Shown here: positions 7,129-14,518 of the stretch, piece after piece | Position numbering within the stretch: position 1 is the first letter of the stretch | Layout: every line of letters begins with the position of its first letter | DNA from: Methanomicrobiales archaeon | Lineage (GTDB): Archaea > Halobacteriota > Methanomicrobia > Methanomicrobiales > Methanoculleaceae | DNA length: 14,913 nt | NCBI GenBank assembly: GCA_019136335.1 | Contig: JAGVUK010000062.1 | Span: 1 to 14,913, forward strand | Direction: 5' to 3' | The notes under the pieces: generated by a model | Database searches by the model: none | What the model saw: the letters and a program-made list of their open reading frames with translations, nothing else | Told to the model about the DNA's origin: nothing | Program-made: the position numbers and the translations under genes

Positions 7129-9374
7129 GGCCTGCGGGCAAGTTCCCAGATCCCGCGGGCGGTCTTTTCTCCGACACCGTGCACCGACGCAAGCTCCGCC
7201 ACGTCGGCATCCAAGACCGCCTTGAGCGACCCGAAGTGCTCAAGGAGGAGCCGTGCACTCCCAAGACCGATGTTCGGGAACGCCGCGAGCGCATACTCCT
7301 GCTCTTCGCGGGCCGAGCGGTAGGACTTCTTCGGGTGCACCTTCCGCTCTCCCCGCTCGCCCCCCTCCCGCTGTGCGAGGACGTAGAGCATCCCGGCGGT
7401 GTCGTCCGCATCCCGCGTGCGGATCAGCGAGACCCCCATACCGACCGTGACGGCGGCAAGTGTGCCCCGGACGGCGTTTGGGTGAATGTTCCTCACCCCG
7501 TAGAGGTCGTCTTCCCCCTCGACGATCAGGACCGGCCGCGGCACCGCGTCGGCCATGGCCCCGATCTGCCCGAAGAGGTCCCGCTCGATGAGGGTGTCCA
7601 TGAAGTCCTGCACGGTCTTCCTCTCGACAAGGATACGGTCGCCGATGGCATAATCGCCGATCTCGAGGCGCTCGACCGTTATCGACGCCCCGAGCTCGTG
7701 CAGGCGTTCGACGACCCGCGACGACATCTCGCGGTCGTCGACGACGATTGCCGGCCCGGAGGGAGCAAACGCGAGGAAGTCCATCTGCCGGGTGGCAGCC
7801 GGGAGCGACGGTGCGGGGGCGGGGGCGGGGGCGGGGACGGCGCTCATACTCCTGATCCCCGTCACCATCGCCCGCTCCCGCGCCTGGCTCACATACCGGA
7901 ACGTCTCATCAGACGTATCTTTCGTCACCAGGACGACGATCGTGCCGCTGCCGCTCCTCCCGGTCCTTCCCTTCCGCTGGATGCTCCTGATCTCCGAGGG
8001 AACGGCCTCGTAAAAGATCACCATATCCGTCGAGGGGACGTCGAGCCCCTCCTCGCCCACCGAGGTCGCGACCAGGCACCTGAACTCACCCTCGCGGAAC
8101 CGGGCGAGGCTCGCGATCTGCTCTTTCTGCGAGAGCCCCTTCTCCGCGTCCCGCGACGCCTGCCCGACAAACCGCTCGCAGACGATCCCGCTCGCCGAGA
8201 GCGCGTCGACGAGCGTCTGGACGGTGTCGCGGTAGGTGGCAAAGACGATGATCCGGCTCTCCGGGTGCGCCGCAAGCTGCGCCCGCACGAGTTCGCAGAC
8301 GATCGAAACCTTGGGATGGAGCTCCTCCTTCCAGCCGCCGGCGACCTCGACAAGGTGCTGGTAGGCGGGATCGCCGACGAGGCGCTTGCTCGCCTTGCTC
8401 CCCGCGCCCGAGGCCCCTTCCGCGCCGAGCCGGGCGAGATACAGTTTGAGCGCCTCGCTTCCTTGAGTCTCTGCAAGCGATATGGCGTGGCGGAGTTTCA
8501 TGCACTCGGCATGCAGGGACGCCGCGACGAAGGCGGAGGAGTCCCGCGTCCGTATACGCTGCTGGATCTGCGCGTTCAGGGCGTTGAGCGCCCTGATCGA
8601 GAGTTTGTCCGGTTTCGGGACCTGGAAACCGAGATCCGCGAGCCGGCCGAGGCGCGCCTCCACGAGCCCCCGGAGGGCGGCGAGCGCCGCCTGCAGTTCT
8701 TCGGGGAGGTAGACGTCGACGTACTGGATGTCCCGCTCGTGGATGTAGGGCCGGACGTCTTCGTCGGTCTCCACCCTCGTCTCGACCGCCTCGACCCGGA
8801 GGTTCGCACAGACCTCCTGCACCTTCAGCCGGTCCCCCCCGGGGGAGGCGGTCATCGCGAGCAGCAGGGGTTCACGCGCCGTGGTGCAGTAGTGCCGGGC
8901 GAGGAAGACGTAGGCGTAGTTCCCCACCGCCCGGTGGCACTCGTCCACGACCAGCAGCACGACGTCGGCGAGGCTATACCTCCCGGCGAGGCAGTCGTTC
9001 TTGATCACCTGCGGGGTGGCAAAACAGATCCGGCACGCCTCCCAGGCTCTCGCCCGCTCGTCCGGGGACGTCTCCCCGGTGAACATGGCAAAATCGGACT
9101 CTTCCGGCTCGGAGTCTTCCTGGAAGAGCAGGAACTGCCGAAAGAAACGGAGGTGCTGCTCGACCAGGGGTTTTGTGGGCGCAAGCACGAGCACCTTCCC
9201 CGGGTGGGAGTAGAGCCGGGATGCCGCAACAAGGAGGGCGACGGCCGTCTTCCCGAGGCCCGTCGGGAGGACGACCATCGTGTTCGCGTCAAGCGCCCGG
9301 AGAGCGATGGCGAGCTGGTATCGCCGTTCCTCGATGCTCTCCGGCCGGATCAGCGGGTGGGAGACGCAGGTCAT
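7119..9374 (-). CDS. hef: Hef helicase-nuclease (FANCM/XPF-like)
   Basis: Processes stalled or branched replication forks; archaeal relative of FANCM and XPF. The 751-residue chain has an SF2 helicase with Walker A PTGLGKT (37-43), APTKPL (65-70), DECH box (144-147), TASPGGD (175-181), an insertion of helical character (about 210-330), ATSVGEEGLDVP (436-447) and QRKGRTGR (466-473). A Pro/Ala linker (513-527) and a PCNA-box-like QMDFLAF (530-536) follow. The XPF nuclease domain has VVDDRE (544-549), GDY (573-575) and ERKTVQD (584-590) intact, then tandem helix-hairpin-helix motifs (699-745). Both enzyme halves appear active. The start ATG overlaps the glyS stop (ATGA), giving a glyS-hef operon. 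Confidence 0.96.
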   Translation of the reverse strand: MTCVSHPLIRPESIEERRYQLAIALRALDANTMVVLPTGLGKTAVALLVAASRLYSHPGKVLVLAPTKPLVEQHLRFFRQFLLFQEDSEPEESDFAMFTGETSPDERARAWEACRICFATPQVIKNDCLAGRYSLADVVLLVVDECHRAVGNYAYVFLARHYCTTAREPLLLAMTASPGGDRLKVQEVCANLRVEAVETRVETDEDVRPYIHERDIQYVDVYLPEELQAALAALRGLVEARLGRLADLGFQVPKPDKLSIRALNALNAQIQQRIRTRDSSAFVAASLHAECMKLRHAISLAETQGSEALKLYLARLGAEGASGAGSKASKRLVGDPAYQHLVEVAGGWKEELHPKVSIVCELVRAQLAAHPESRIIVFATYRDTVQTLVDALSASGIVCERFVGQASRDAEKGLSQKEQIASLARFREGEFRCLVATSVGEEGLDVPSTDMVIFYEAVPSEIRSIQRKGRTGRSGSGTIVVLVTKDTSDETFRYVSQARERAMVTGIRSMSAVPAPAPAPAPSLPAATRQMDFLAFAPSGPAIVVDDREMSSRVVERLHELGASITVERLEIGDYAIGDRILVERKTVQDFMDTLIERDLFGQIGAMADAVPRPVLIVEGEDDLYGVRNIHPNAVRGTLAAVTVGMGVSLIRTRDADDTAGMLYVLAQREGGERGERKVHPKKSYRSAREEQEYALAAFPNIGLGSARLLLEHFGSLKAVLDADVAELASVHGVGEKTARGIWELARRPYR
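7815..7836 (+). repeat. GGGGGC hexamer repeat, G-quadruplex-type motif
   Basis: Four G runs of 4-5 bases are separated by single C bases on the plus strand, inside hef. On the coding strand this encodes the Pro-Ala repeat of the linker between helicase and nuclease. The pattern meets the usual G-quadruplex definition with one-base loops, on the strand that is the template for hef transcription. Confidence 0.85.
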
Positions 9375-11101
9375 GCCTTGAGGTCATGGAACGTGGCGGC
9401 GCCGGAGATGAGCGCGGAGAGGATCTCCGGCAGCCGTTCGACCGGCACCCTGACCTGCTCCATGCTATCGCGATCCCTGACGGTCGCGGTGTTGTCCTCG
9501 AGCGTATCGTAGTCGACGGTGACGGCAAAAGGCGTCCCGATCTCGTCCTGTCTCCGGTAACGCCTGCCGATAGCGCCGGAGTCGTCGTACTGGGCGAGGA
9601 TGCGGCACCGGGTGAGCCGGTCCGTGATCGTCTGCGCGATCCCGTCAAGGCCGTCCCGGTTCATCAGCGGGAAGACGGCGACCTGGACCGGCGCCACCGC
9701 CGGCGGGAACCGGAGCACCTTTCTCACCTCGCCGTCGACCTCGTCCTCCGCATAGCTGTGCTCGAGGGCGACGTAGATCATCCGGTCGATACCGTATGAC
9801 GGCTCGATGACGTGGGGCATCACCTCTTCGCCGCGGACCTCGACCTCCTCCTCGCGGACCTGGTAGAGGTCGGCGGGGATGAAGAACTCTTCGCCGTCGA
9901 CGGTGACGTGCGCGCCGTCCTCTCCGGGGTCTGAGGCGGCAAGAGCGTCCGCTATCGCCTTCGCCTTACCGCGGAACCGGGGGCCGAGCACGCCCATGTC
10001 GGCAACGATCCGCCTTTTTGCGACCCTTCTCGGCTCGTCGTAGGGCATGAAGACCGTCATCGAGGTGCCGGAGTGCGCGGCGTGCGATCGCAGGTCGTAG
10101 TTGGTGCGGTCGGCGATGCCGACGATCTCCACCCACCCGAACCGGCCGGAGTAGACCTCGGCGTCCCAGCAGTCGGCCGCGTAGTGCGCCCGCTCGTCCG
10201 TCAGGTGCTGGCGGAACCGGAGTCGTGCCGGGTCCACACCGATGGCGGTCAGGAGGTCGTACGTGAGCGCGATGTAGTAGGCGACGTACTCGTTTGCGAT
10301 CACGCCCTCATCCACCGCGGCGCGCATCGTCATTGCGGCCGGCTCCTGGTTCTCGATCTGCCGCGCGATGGTGAGGAGGGGCGCCGTATGGTCCGCGTAG
10401 CGGTGGAACGCGGGGTGGTTCTTCTCGCCGGGATGAACGAAGATCTCGGCCTCGGCCTGGGAGAACTCCCGCAGCCGGATCATCCCCTGGCGGGGAGAGA
10501 TCTCGTTTCTGTACGACTTCCCGATCTGGACGGCGCCGAAGGGGAGCTTGTCCCGGTAGAAGCGCAGGAGGCGGGGAAAATCGGTGAAGATGCCCTGGGC
10601 GGTCTCGGGGCGCAGGTAGCCCTTCCGCTGCGATCCGGGGCCGATGGTGGTCTCGAACATCAGGTTGAACGCAAAGACGCCCGCTTCGCCCAGGCGCTCC
10701 TTGCACGCAGGGCAGGGGAGTTCGTAGAGCGCTGCCTGGAGCGCCGCGGCCGAGAGCGTCCCGGCGTTCTCGACGCCGTTCTCCGCCGCGATGTGATCGG
10801 CGCGGAGGTACTCGCCGCAGTGCGGGCACTGCACCATCTTATCGGCGAACTCTTTCACATGACCGGATGCGACGAAGATTGCTTCATTTCCGACGGTGGG
10901 GCATTCGATCTCGTAGTAGCCTTCCTGGAAGACGTAAAACGATCGCCAGAGGTTCTCGATGTTGCGTTTCAGCATTGCTCCAAGCGGGCCGTAATCGATA
11001 AAACCGGCGATCGACCCGTATATCTCGGATGAGGGCCAGACAAACCCACGTCTTCTGGCCACATCCATGACTTTTTCGTAAATATCGCTCGTATCGGCCA
11101 T
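9371..11101 (-). CDS. glyS: Glycyl-tRNA synthetase (archaeal/eukaryotic class II type)
   Basis: Charges tRNA-Gly. Numbering from ATG 11099-11101, 576 residues: motif 1 region YGPLGAMLKRNIENLW (37-52); four cysteines in two CxxC pairs (92/95 and 130/133) in the insert CPHCGEYLRADH...CPACKERL; YLRPETAQGIF (162-172); motif 2 YRNEISPRQGMIRLREF (197-213); motif 3 SYGIDRMIYVALEHSY near 433-450; and a C-terminal anticodon-binding domain (VQVAVFPLMNRDG onward). An in-frame ATG five codons upstream (11116) is disfavoured because the predicted transcription start, from the CTTTAATA box at 11131-11138, falls near 11108. It is the first gene of an operon with hef, sharing ATGA at 9371-9374. Confidence 0.95.
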   Translation of the reverse strand: MADTSDIYEKVMDVARRRGFVWPSSEIYGSIAGFIDYGPLGAMLKRNIENLWRSFYVFQEGYYEIECPTVGNEAIFVASGHVKEFADKMVQCPHCGEYLRADHIAAENGVENAGTLSAAALQAALYELPCPACKERLGEAGVFAFNLMFETTIGPGSQRKGYLRPETAQGIFTDFPRLLRFYRDKLPFGAVQIGKSYRNEISPRQGMIRLREFSQAEAEIFVHPGEKNHPAFHRYADHTAPLLTIARQIENQEPAAMTMRAAVDEGVIANEYVAYYIALTYDLLTAIGVDPARLRFRQHLTDERAHYAADCWDAEVYSGRFGWVEIVGIADRTNYDLRSHAAHSGTSMTVFMPYDEPRRVAKRRIVADMGVLGPRFRGKAKAIADALAASDPGEDGAHVTVDGEEFFIPADLYQVREEEVEVRGEEVMPHVIEPSYGIDRMIYVALEHSYAEDEVDGEVRKVLRFPPAVAPVQVAVFPLMNRDGLDGIAQTITDRLTRCRILAQYDDSGAIGRRYRRQDEIGTPFAVTVDYDTLEDNTATVRDRDSMEQVRVPVERLPEILSALISGAATFHDLKA

Positions 11102-11411
11102 AGTCCTGCAGTACACTTGAGCGCCGGTGCTATTAAAGAATGGTTCTTCTCTCGCCGGAGATCGAAAACTCTTCGAAAAGGGGCTGTATAAGGCGGCATT
11201 TTTTTCACCGCCGGCAATACCTCAAAAGATATTGTTATATCCCGGAAAACGATCTTTCTCTCCCGGCGGATTATATGGCAAGTTTTAAATGGTAGCAGTT
11301 GTAATGTAGGGAACGTTACGCCCCCGCCGGGGGATAAACTATATATATCTGGGGTCATCATGGGTGACCTCCAGAGCCAGATGGTGGAATACAGAAGAGA
11401 GAGACACGGAC
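11102..11411. promoter_or_regulatory. Divergent promoter region of glyS and the HTH gene
   Basis: A 310-bp gap with a markedly higher AT content than the genes. The glyS TATA box is CTTTAATA on the minus strand (11131-11138). The plus-strand gene has TATATATAT at 11340-11348, predicting a start near 11370 and a leader of about 40 nt. Between them are a GGCGG/CCGCC stem with T7 in its loop (11192-11212) and a CCCCC/GGGGG stem (11321-11333) about 7 bp before the second TATA box. Additional TATA-like strings occur near 11231 and 11272. No tRNA or credible small gene was found. Confidence 0.5.
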
Positions 11412-12020
11412 ATGGCAGAAGATACCCGCAAGCAGCAGCTCCTTGAGCTGTTTACGACCATCACGAACAAAAAGACAATCGTTGAGCCGATGAGGAAGGT
11501 TCACGGTACGCTCCGGGATCGCGACGCCGTCGAACGCGAGATAGCCCTGATCATGCGGGAGGTCCTCGATCAGGGGTATTTCAAGACCAAACTCGCCCCG
11601 CGACAGCTCGCAAAGCTCGTGGTCGCGTACTATGACGGCAAAAACGATACGGAGATTGCGAGGGCGCTCGGCGATGAGAAGCTGAGCAAGACCGTGGCGC
11701 GTGCCCGGGTCCGCCTCAAGCTCTTTCGGGAGCTCGACTTCAAGATGCCGTTCGATCGCGAGACGATGACGGACCTTCTTGATTCGGGGAAGACCATGAA
11801 GGAGATCAGCGAGGAACTCGACGTGAGCCCCTCGACGCTTCGTGAGTACCGCCACGTGATCGAACAGGAGAGGGACACCACGCTCGACCCGTACCTGGAA
11901 CGGATCCGGGACGTGATGGAGGACCGCGATCTCTCCGAACAGATGACGCGCGGTGTCACAAACGACGGCCTCTCCGAGGCTATCGACATCACCGAGGCGA
12001 TCGATCTGGGGGAGTTCTGA
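11412..12020 (+). CDS. Helix-turn-helix protein like conditioned medium-induced protein 4
   Basis: 202 residues from ATG 11412. The overall pattern, including the closing SEQMTRGVTNDGLSEAIDIT, recalls haloarchaeal 'conditioned medium-induced protein 4', recognised from memory, not by search. It has two putative helix-turn-helix units: KNDTEIARALGDEKLSKTVARAR (78-100) and GKTMKEISEELDVSPSTLREYR (126-147). The N-terminus is helical and charged; there is no signal peptide or membrane segment. A GTG at 11364 in the same frame lies before the predicted transcription start, so it is rejected. No strong ribosome site precedes ATG 11412, only GA-rich sequence. Likely a DNA- or RNA-binding regulator; targets unknown. 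It is monocistronic, and T6 at 12054-12059 after its end may terminate it. Confidence 0.75.
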   Translation: MAEDTRKQQLLELFTTITNKKTIVEPMRKVHGTLRDRDAVEREIALIMREVLDQGYFKTKLAPRQLAKLVVAYYDGKNDTEIARALGDEKLSKTVARARVRLKLFRELDFKMPFDRETMTDLLDSGKTMKEISEELDVSPSTLREYRHVIEQERDTTLDPYLERIRDVMEDRDLSEQMTRGVTNDGLSEAIDITEAIDLGEF

Positions 12021-12053
12021 GCTCCCGGCCCACCTCCTGCCTTTCTCCTAACA

Positions 12054-12079
12054 TTTTTTAAGAGATAGACCGATCTCTT
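12054..12079 (+). promoter_or_regulatory. Promoter with operator-like palindrome before the UPF0173 gene
   Basis: The T-rich TATA element TTTTTTAA (12054-12061) is about 26 nt from ATG 12084, so the transcript should be leaderless, in keeping with the lack of any Shine-Dalgarno sequence. Between TATA box and ATG is a perfect inverted repeat AAGAGAT-N6-ATCTCTT (12060-12066 with 12073-12079). It would cover the start-site region, where a bound repressor would block transcription. The T-run may double as terminator for the upstream gene. Confidence 0.55.
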
Positions 12080-12083
12080 CTCC

Positions 12084-12758
12084 ATGAGGTTGACCTGGCT
12101 TGGCCACGCGTGTTTCCTGCTCGCCGGATCGAAGACGATCCTTATCGACCCCTTCATCCCGGAGGGTTCGCTCCCCGTGGAGCCCGATATCGTCGCCGTG
12201 ACGCACGCTCATGCAGACCATCTCGGGATGACGGTGCGGTTGAAGAAGAAGACGGTCGCCATCAACGAGGTGGCGAAGTACCTGGCAGCGAAGGGTATCC
12301 CCGCAGAACCGATGAACATCGGGGGCAGCATCACCGTCGACGGCGTCCGGTTCAGGATGACGCCCGCGCTCCACTCCTCATGGATAGAGGATGAGGGGAT
12401 GGGCTTTTACGGCGGCGTTGCCGCAGGGTTCGTCATCGAGATGGACGGCACCAGCATCTACCACGCCGGCGATACGGCGCTTTTTTCGGATATGCAGCTC
12501 ATCCGGGACCTCTACCGGCCGGACGTGGCGCTCCTCCCCATCGGCGGGTGCTTCACGATGGGGCCCGACGAGGCGATGATCGCGGCACGGTACATCGGCG
12601 CGCCGCTCGTGATCCCGATGCACTACGGCACGTTCCCGGCCATCCGGCAGGACGTGGAGGACTTCAAGCGGGCGGTCGAGCGGACGACGTCGATCCGGGT
12701 CGCGATCCTCTCGCCGGGGGAGAGCATCGAGGTCGGCGCGGAGGGGGCCGGAGCGTGA
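12084..12758 (+). CDS. Metal-dependent hydrolase, UPF0173 (metallo-beta-lactamase fold)
   Basis: 224 residues, the typical size for UPF0173. The N-terminus MRLTWLGHACFLL and ILIDPF are family landmarks. The metal site THAHADH gives His41, His43, Asp45 and His46; further ligands are expected from His97, the HAGDT block (His127-Asp130) and PMHYGTF (His180). It belongs to the L-ascorbate-6-phosphate lactonase-like (UlaG/YtkL) branch of the fold, and the true substrate is unknown. Cytosolic, with no signal peptide. The C-terminal GAEGAGA looks like a disordered tail. It is predicted leaderless, with an operator-like palindrome in its promoter and a 6-bp hairpin 30 nt after its stop. Confidence 0.92.
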   Translation: MRLTWLGHACFLLAGSKTILIDPFIPEGSLPVEPDIVAVTHAHADHLGMTVRLKKKTVAINEVAKYLAAKGIPAEPMNIGGSITVDGVRFRMTPALHSSWIEDEGMGFYGGVAAGFVIEMDGTSIYHAGDTALFSDMQLIRDLYRPDVALLPIGGCFTMGPDEAMIAARYIGAPLVIPMHYGTFPAIRQDVEDFKRAVERTTSIRVAILSPGESIEVGAEGAGA

Positions 12759-12787
12759 CGGGGGCAGGGGCGCCCTCGATCCTCCGA

Positions 12788-12808
12788 GCAGCCTGAGAGG
12801 CTGCGTTT
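12788..12808 (+). terminator. Hairpin after the UPF0173 gene
   Basis: GCAGCC (12788-12793) and GGCTGC (12799-12804) form a perfect 6-bp stem with a 5-nt loop, followed by GTTT. It lies 30 nt after the TGA of the hydrolase gene on the same strand. The short T-run makes a strong intrinsic stop uncertain. Confidence 0.5.
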
Positions 12809-12884
12809 CGGGCGCAAGGGCGGTTCCGGGGTGGGGGCGGGCCTCCCGGGTGAGCACCATCAGGCACGAAGTGTGAGGATGGGG

Positions 12885-13061
12885 AGGGGTGGACGGCCGT
12901 CGTACGCCGCGCCGGCCGTCCCCGGGAGATGGAGCCTGCCCGGTAGCCGGACGGAAGAGATGCCAGAAGAGGTTGCGGGATACGTGTGGTTTAGAGAGAA
13001 GAGGACACACGAAAAGACGACGTCAAGGGGGGAAGTGTCTTGTGTGGATCCAAATCTCTCT
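12885..13061 (-). ncRNA. Candidate structured small RNA
   Basis: A gene-free stretch carries nested complementary arms: AGAGAG (12993-12998) with CTCTCT (13056-13061), CACAC (13006-13010) with GTGTG (13042-13046), and AAGAC (13014-13018) with GTCTT (13037-13041). These make 16 pairs around one axis. A 9-bp stem GGACGGCCG/CGGCCGTCC (12891-12899 with 12913-12921) lies further along. On the minus strand a TTATATA box (13084-13090) in a sharply AT-rich island places transcription start at about 13061, the outer edge of the nested stems. Short frames here lack the window's codon bias. I recognise no known RNA family; the 3' end is a guess. Confidence 0.35.
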
Positions 13062-13083
13062 GGACTTAGTTGGGCAGTATTAG

Positions 13084-13090
13084 TATATAA
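13084..13090 (-). promoter_or_regulatory. TATA box in an AT-rich island
   Basis: TATATAA on the plus strand (TTATATA on the minus) lies in the AT-rich stretch 13070-13122, unusual in this GC-rich window. On the minus strand it would start the candidate RNA near 13061. On the plus strand it would only drive antisense transcription into the rhodanese gene. Confidence 0.4.
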
Positions 13091-13109
13091 CCATTTCTAA
13101 TTGTAATGA

Positions 13110-13165
13110 CCATAAAATAAAGGTTCTGGGTGGTTGCCCGGGGCCTGCACTGATTACCGTGCAGG
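13110..13165 (-). terminator. Rhodanese-gene hairpin and T-rich tract
   Basis: GTGCAGG (13159-13165) and CCTGCAC (13144-13150) form a perfect 7-bp stem with an 8-nt loop that straddles the TAA stop of the minus-strand rhodanese gene (13154-13156). About 22-34 nt further on, the minus strand reads CCTTTATTTTATG (13110-13122), a T-rich tract of the kind that stops archaeal RNA polymerase. Confidence 0.6.
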
Positions 13166-14119
13166 AGCCGCCTTTGCTCTGCGTTCCCGTGCTTCAGGTC
13201 CTGTTGCGACCGGGTTATCCGGATACGCGGACCATTCGGTGAACGATCCCTCGTAGATCCGGACGTTCGGATAGAGGTAGAACCACTTCAGGAGGACGAA
13301 CTCGGTTGTGGCCGTCCTGCCGATCCCGCAGGTGCAGATGACGGTTTGGGTCCGGTCGACGCCGTGCTCCTCGAGGATTATGTCGAGTTCGTCGTTGGGC
13401 TTGAGCAGCGCCGGGTTCGCGTTGTCCATCAGGCTCCTCCAGGGCAGGCTGACGGCGCCGGGGATGTGCCCGCGCCTCCGCCAGGGGCCGCTCTGCCCCT
13501 CGTAAACCTCCGCCGGGCGCGCATCGAGCACGACCACGTCGTCGTTGTCCTTGATCTGCCGGAACTCGTCGTACCCAATAGCGTAGTCGGCGCGGATCTT
13601 CGTGGTGAACCCGGACGGTTCGACGGCCGGGAACTCCTGCGAGAGTTCCCGGCCCTCGCCCTTCCACCGGTCGATCCCCCCGTCGAGGATGTATACGGTG
13701 TCGTGACCATATTTCGCGAGCGTATAGGCCATCATCGTCTGCGCGAGCCCGTCTCCCCGGCCGGAGAACGCGCCCTTCCCGGTGTAGACGACGACCGGCG
13801 AGCCGGCCTCAAGGCCCGCGCGCCGGAATGACTCCTGGATACAGGCGTCCGGGCTATACGACGTCGGAAAGCCGCGGTTGGATACCCGCAGGACCCCTTC
13901 GGTCAGGTAGACGGCGCCGGGGATGTGCTCCTGGACGTAGTCGTACACATCCGGCTGGGTATCGATGATCGTCAGGCTGGCATCGTCTATGTGGTCGGCG
14001 AGCCATGCCGGAGTGACCAGCCTGACCTTGCTGTCGCCACGAGGGTACGGGGCGTTCTCGCGGTCGCTTCTCGCCTGCAGTCGTTCTCTGCCGCCGGGGG
14101 TAAACATCTCCTCTTCCAT
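13154..14119 (-). CDS. Thiosulfate/3-mercaptopyruvate sulfurtransferase, tandem rhodanese
   Basis: Transfers sulfur from thiosulfate or a related donor to a thiophilic acceptor such as cyanide or a thiol. From ATG 14117-14119 the protein has 321 residues and two rhodanese domains. The N-terminal domain (about 35-160) has Thr113 in VVVYTGKG at the equivalent of the active loop and is presumably inactive. The C-terminal domain (about 175-305) has VLDARPAEVYEG, GHIPGAVSLPW and the loop CGIGRT with nucleophile Cys264. The substrate cannot be fixed from the loop. The start is chosen because GAGGTGAT (14124-14131) sits five bases before it; a GTG at 14126-14128 lies inside that ribosome site. There is no signal peptide, so it is probably cytosolic. 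Confidence 0.93.
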   Translation of the reverse strand: MEEEMFTPGGRERLQARSDRENAPYPRGDSKVRLVTPAWLADHIDDASLTIIDTQPDVYDYVQEHIPGAVYLTEGVLRVSNRGFPTSYSPDACIQESFRRAGLEAGSPVVVYTGKGAFSGRGDGLAQTMMAYTLAKYGHDTVYILDGGIDRWKGEGRELSQEFPAVEPSGFTTKIRADYAIGYDEFRQIKDNDDVVVLDARPAEVYEGQSGPWRRRGHIPGAVSLPWRSLMDNANPALLKPNDELDIILEEHGVDRTQTVICTCGIGRTATTEFVLLKWFYLYPNVRIYEGSFTEWSAYPDNPVATGPEARERRAKAAPAR

Positions 14120-14123
14120 TATC

Positions 14124-14194
14124 ATCACCTCGTGCGGGGTGTGCTCACTGGAGAGCGGTCTTCAGTGCAGGTTTGAGATCACATATATCTTGTG
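14124..14194 (-). promoter_or_regulatory. Promoter and ribosome site of the rhodanese gene
   Basis: On the minus strand a TATA box (ATATAT, 14183-14188) predicts a start near 14158-14162 and a leader of about 40 nt that ends in GAGGTGAT (14124-14131) before ATG 14119. The TATA box is flanked by the complementary tetramers CACA (14180-14183) and TGTG (14191-14194). Confidence 0.6.
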
Positions 14195-14219
14195 CAGGGT
14201 CCGGCGGGGGGCAGGCAGG

Positions 14220-14402
14220 AACAGCGAGAGTTATCGCGCCCCGGTGCCCTTCTACGCCCTGACGGCGTTCAATCGCGGCACGCCAGAGGCGATCGCCGGC
14301 GTCGCCATCATCCCGCCGGCGGTGGTGGCCGGCCCTGTCCTGGTGCTCCAGCCCGTGAACCCGGCCTCAGTACTTGCTAAAATTCCGAGGAAACTTCTCT
14401 AA
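14220..14402 (+). pseudogene. Internal fragment of a membrane-protein-like gene
   Basis: One frame reads NSESYRAPVPFYALTAFN and RGTPEAIAGVAIIPPAVVAG, then PVLVLQPVNPA. Nearly all codons from 14220 to about 14366 end in G or C, as in the real genes here. After 14367 the codons become AT-ending (TCA GTA CTT GCT AAA ATT) and the frame stops at 14400-14402, which looks like a break point. The peptide holds one hydrophobic segment of about 20 residues (VAIIPPAVVAGPVLVL). No start codon or ribosome site precedes it. Probably a gene truncated at both ends, next to the repeat cluster. I do not recognise the family. Confidence 0.4.
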
Positions 14403-14436
14403 CGCATCGATGCCAAATGAACATACCATATCTGGC

Positions 14437-14518
14437 CTTCGTCCCTCTCCCCACACGGAGCGCTCCCCTCCGTCCTCCCCACCCCGCCCGCGCTTCACAC
14501 CGGTGGCATACCCACATG
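14437..14518 (+). repeat. Partial repeat unit ahead of copy B
   Basis: The 18-nt string CCCCACCCCGCCCGCGCT at 14477-14494 recurs exactly at 14532-14549 in copy B. The surrounding CTCTCCCC-type sequence also resembles the repeat's left half. This is probably a fragment of another unit or a local duplication. Confidence 0.5.

Noticed and set aside
7062..9512. 816-codon open frame on the plus strand
   Set aside because: It lies antisense to hef, whose motifs are complete. The product is Arg/Pro/Gly/Asp-rich with no family likeness; high GC3 of the real gene removes stops from the mirror frame.
10073..11032. 319-codon open frame on the plus strand
   Set aside because: Antisense to glyS; composition follows the reverse complement of its codons and matches no protein type I know.
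11364..11411. GTG at 11364 as start of the helix-turn-helix gene, and the short ATG frame at 11360
   Set aside because: Both lie at or before the transcription start predicted from the TATA box at 11340-11348. The first 16 residues lack the character of the protein body, and the 11360 frame stops after fewer than 30 codons.
12831..13100. 89-codon open frame, with an internal ATG at 12960 preceded by GGAAGAG
   Set aside because: Third codon positions are not GC-biased, unlike every real gene here, and the frame crosses the inverted repeats and AT-rich island. A structured RNA explains the region better.
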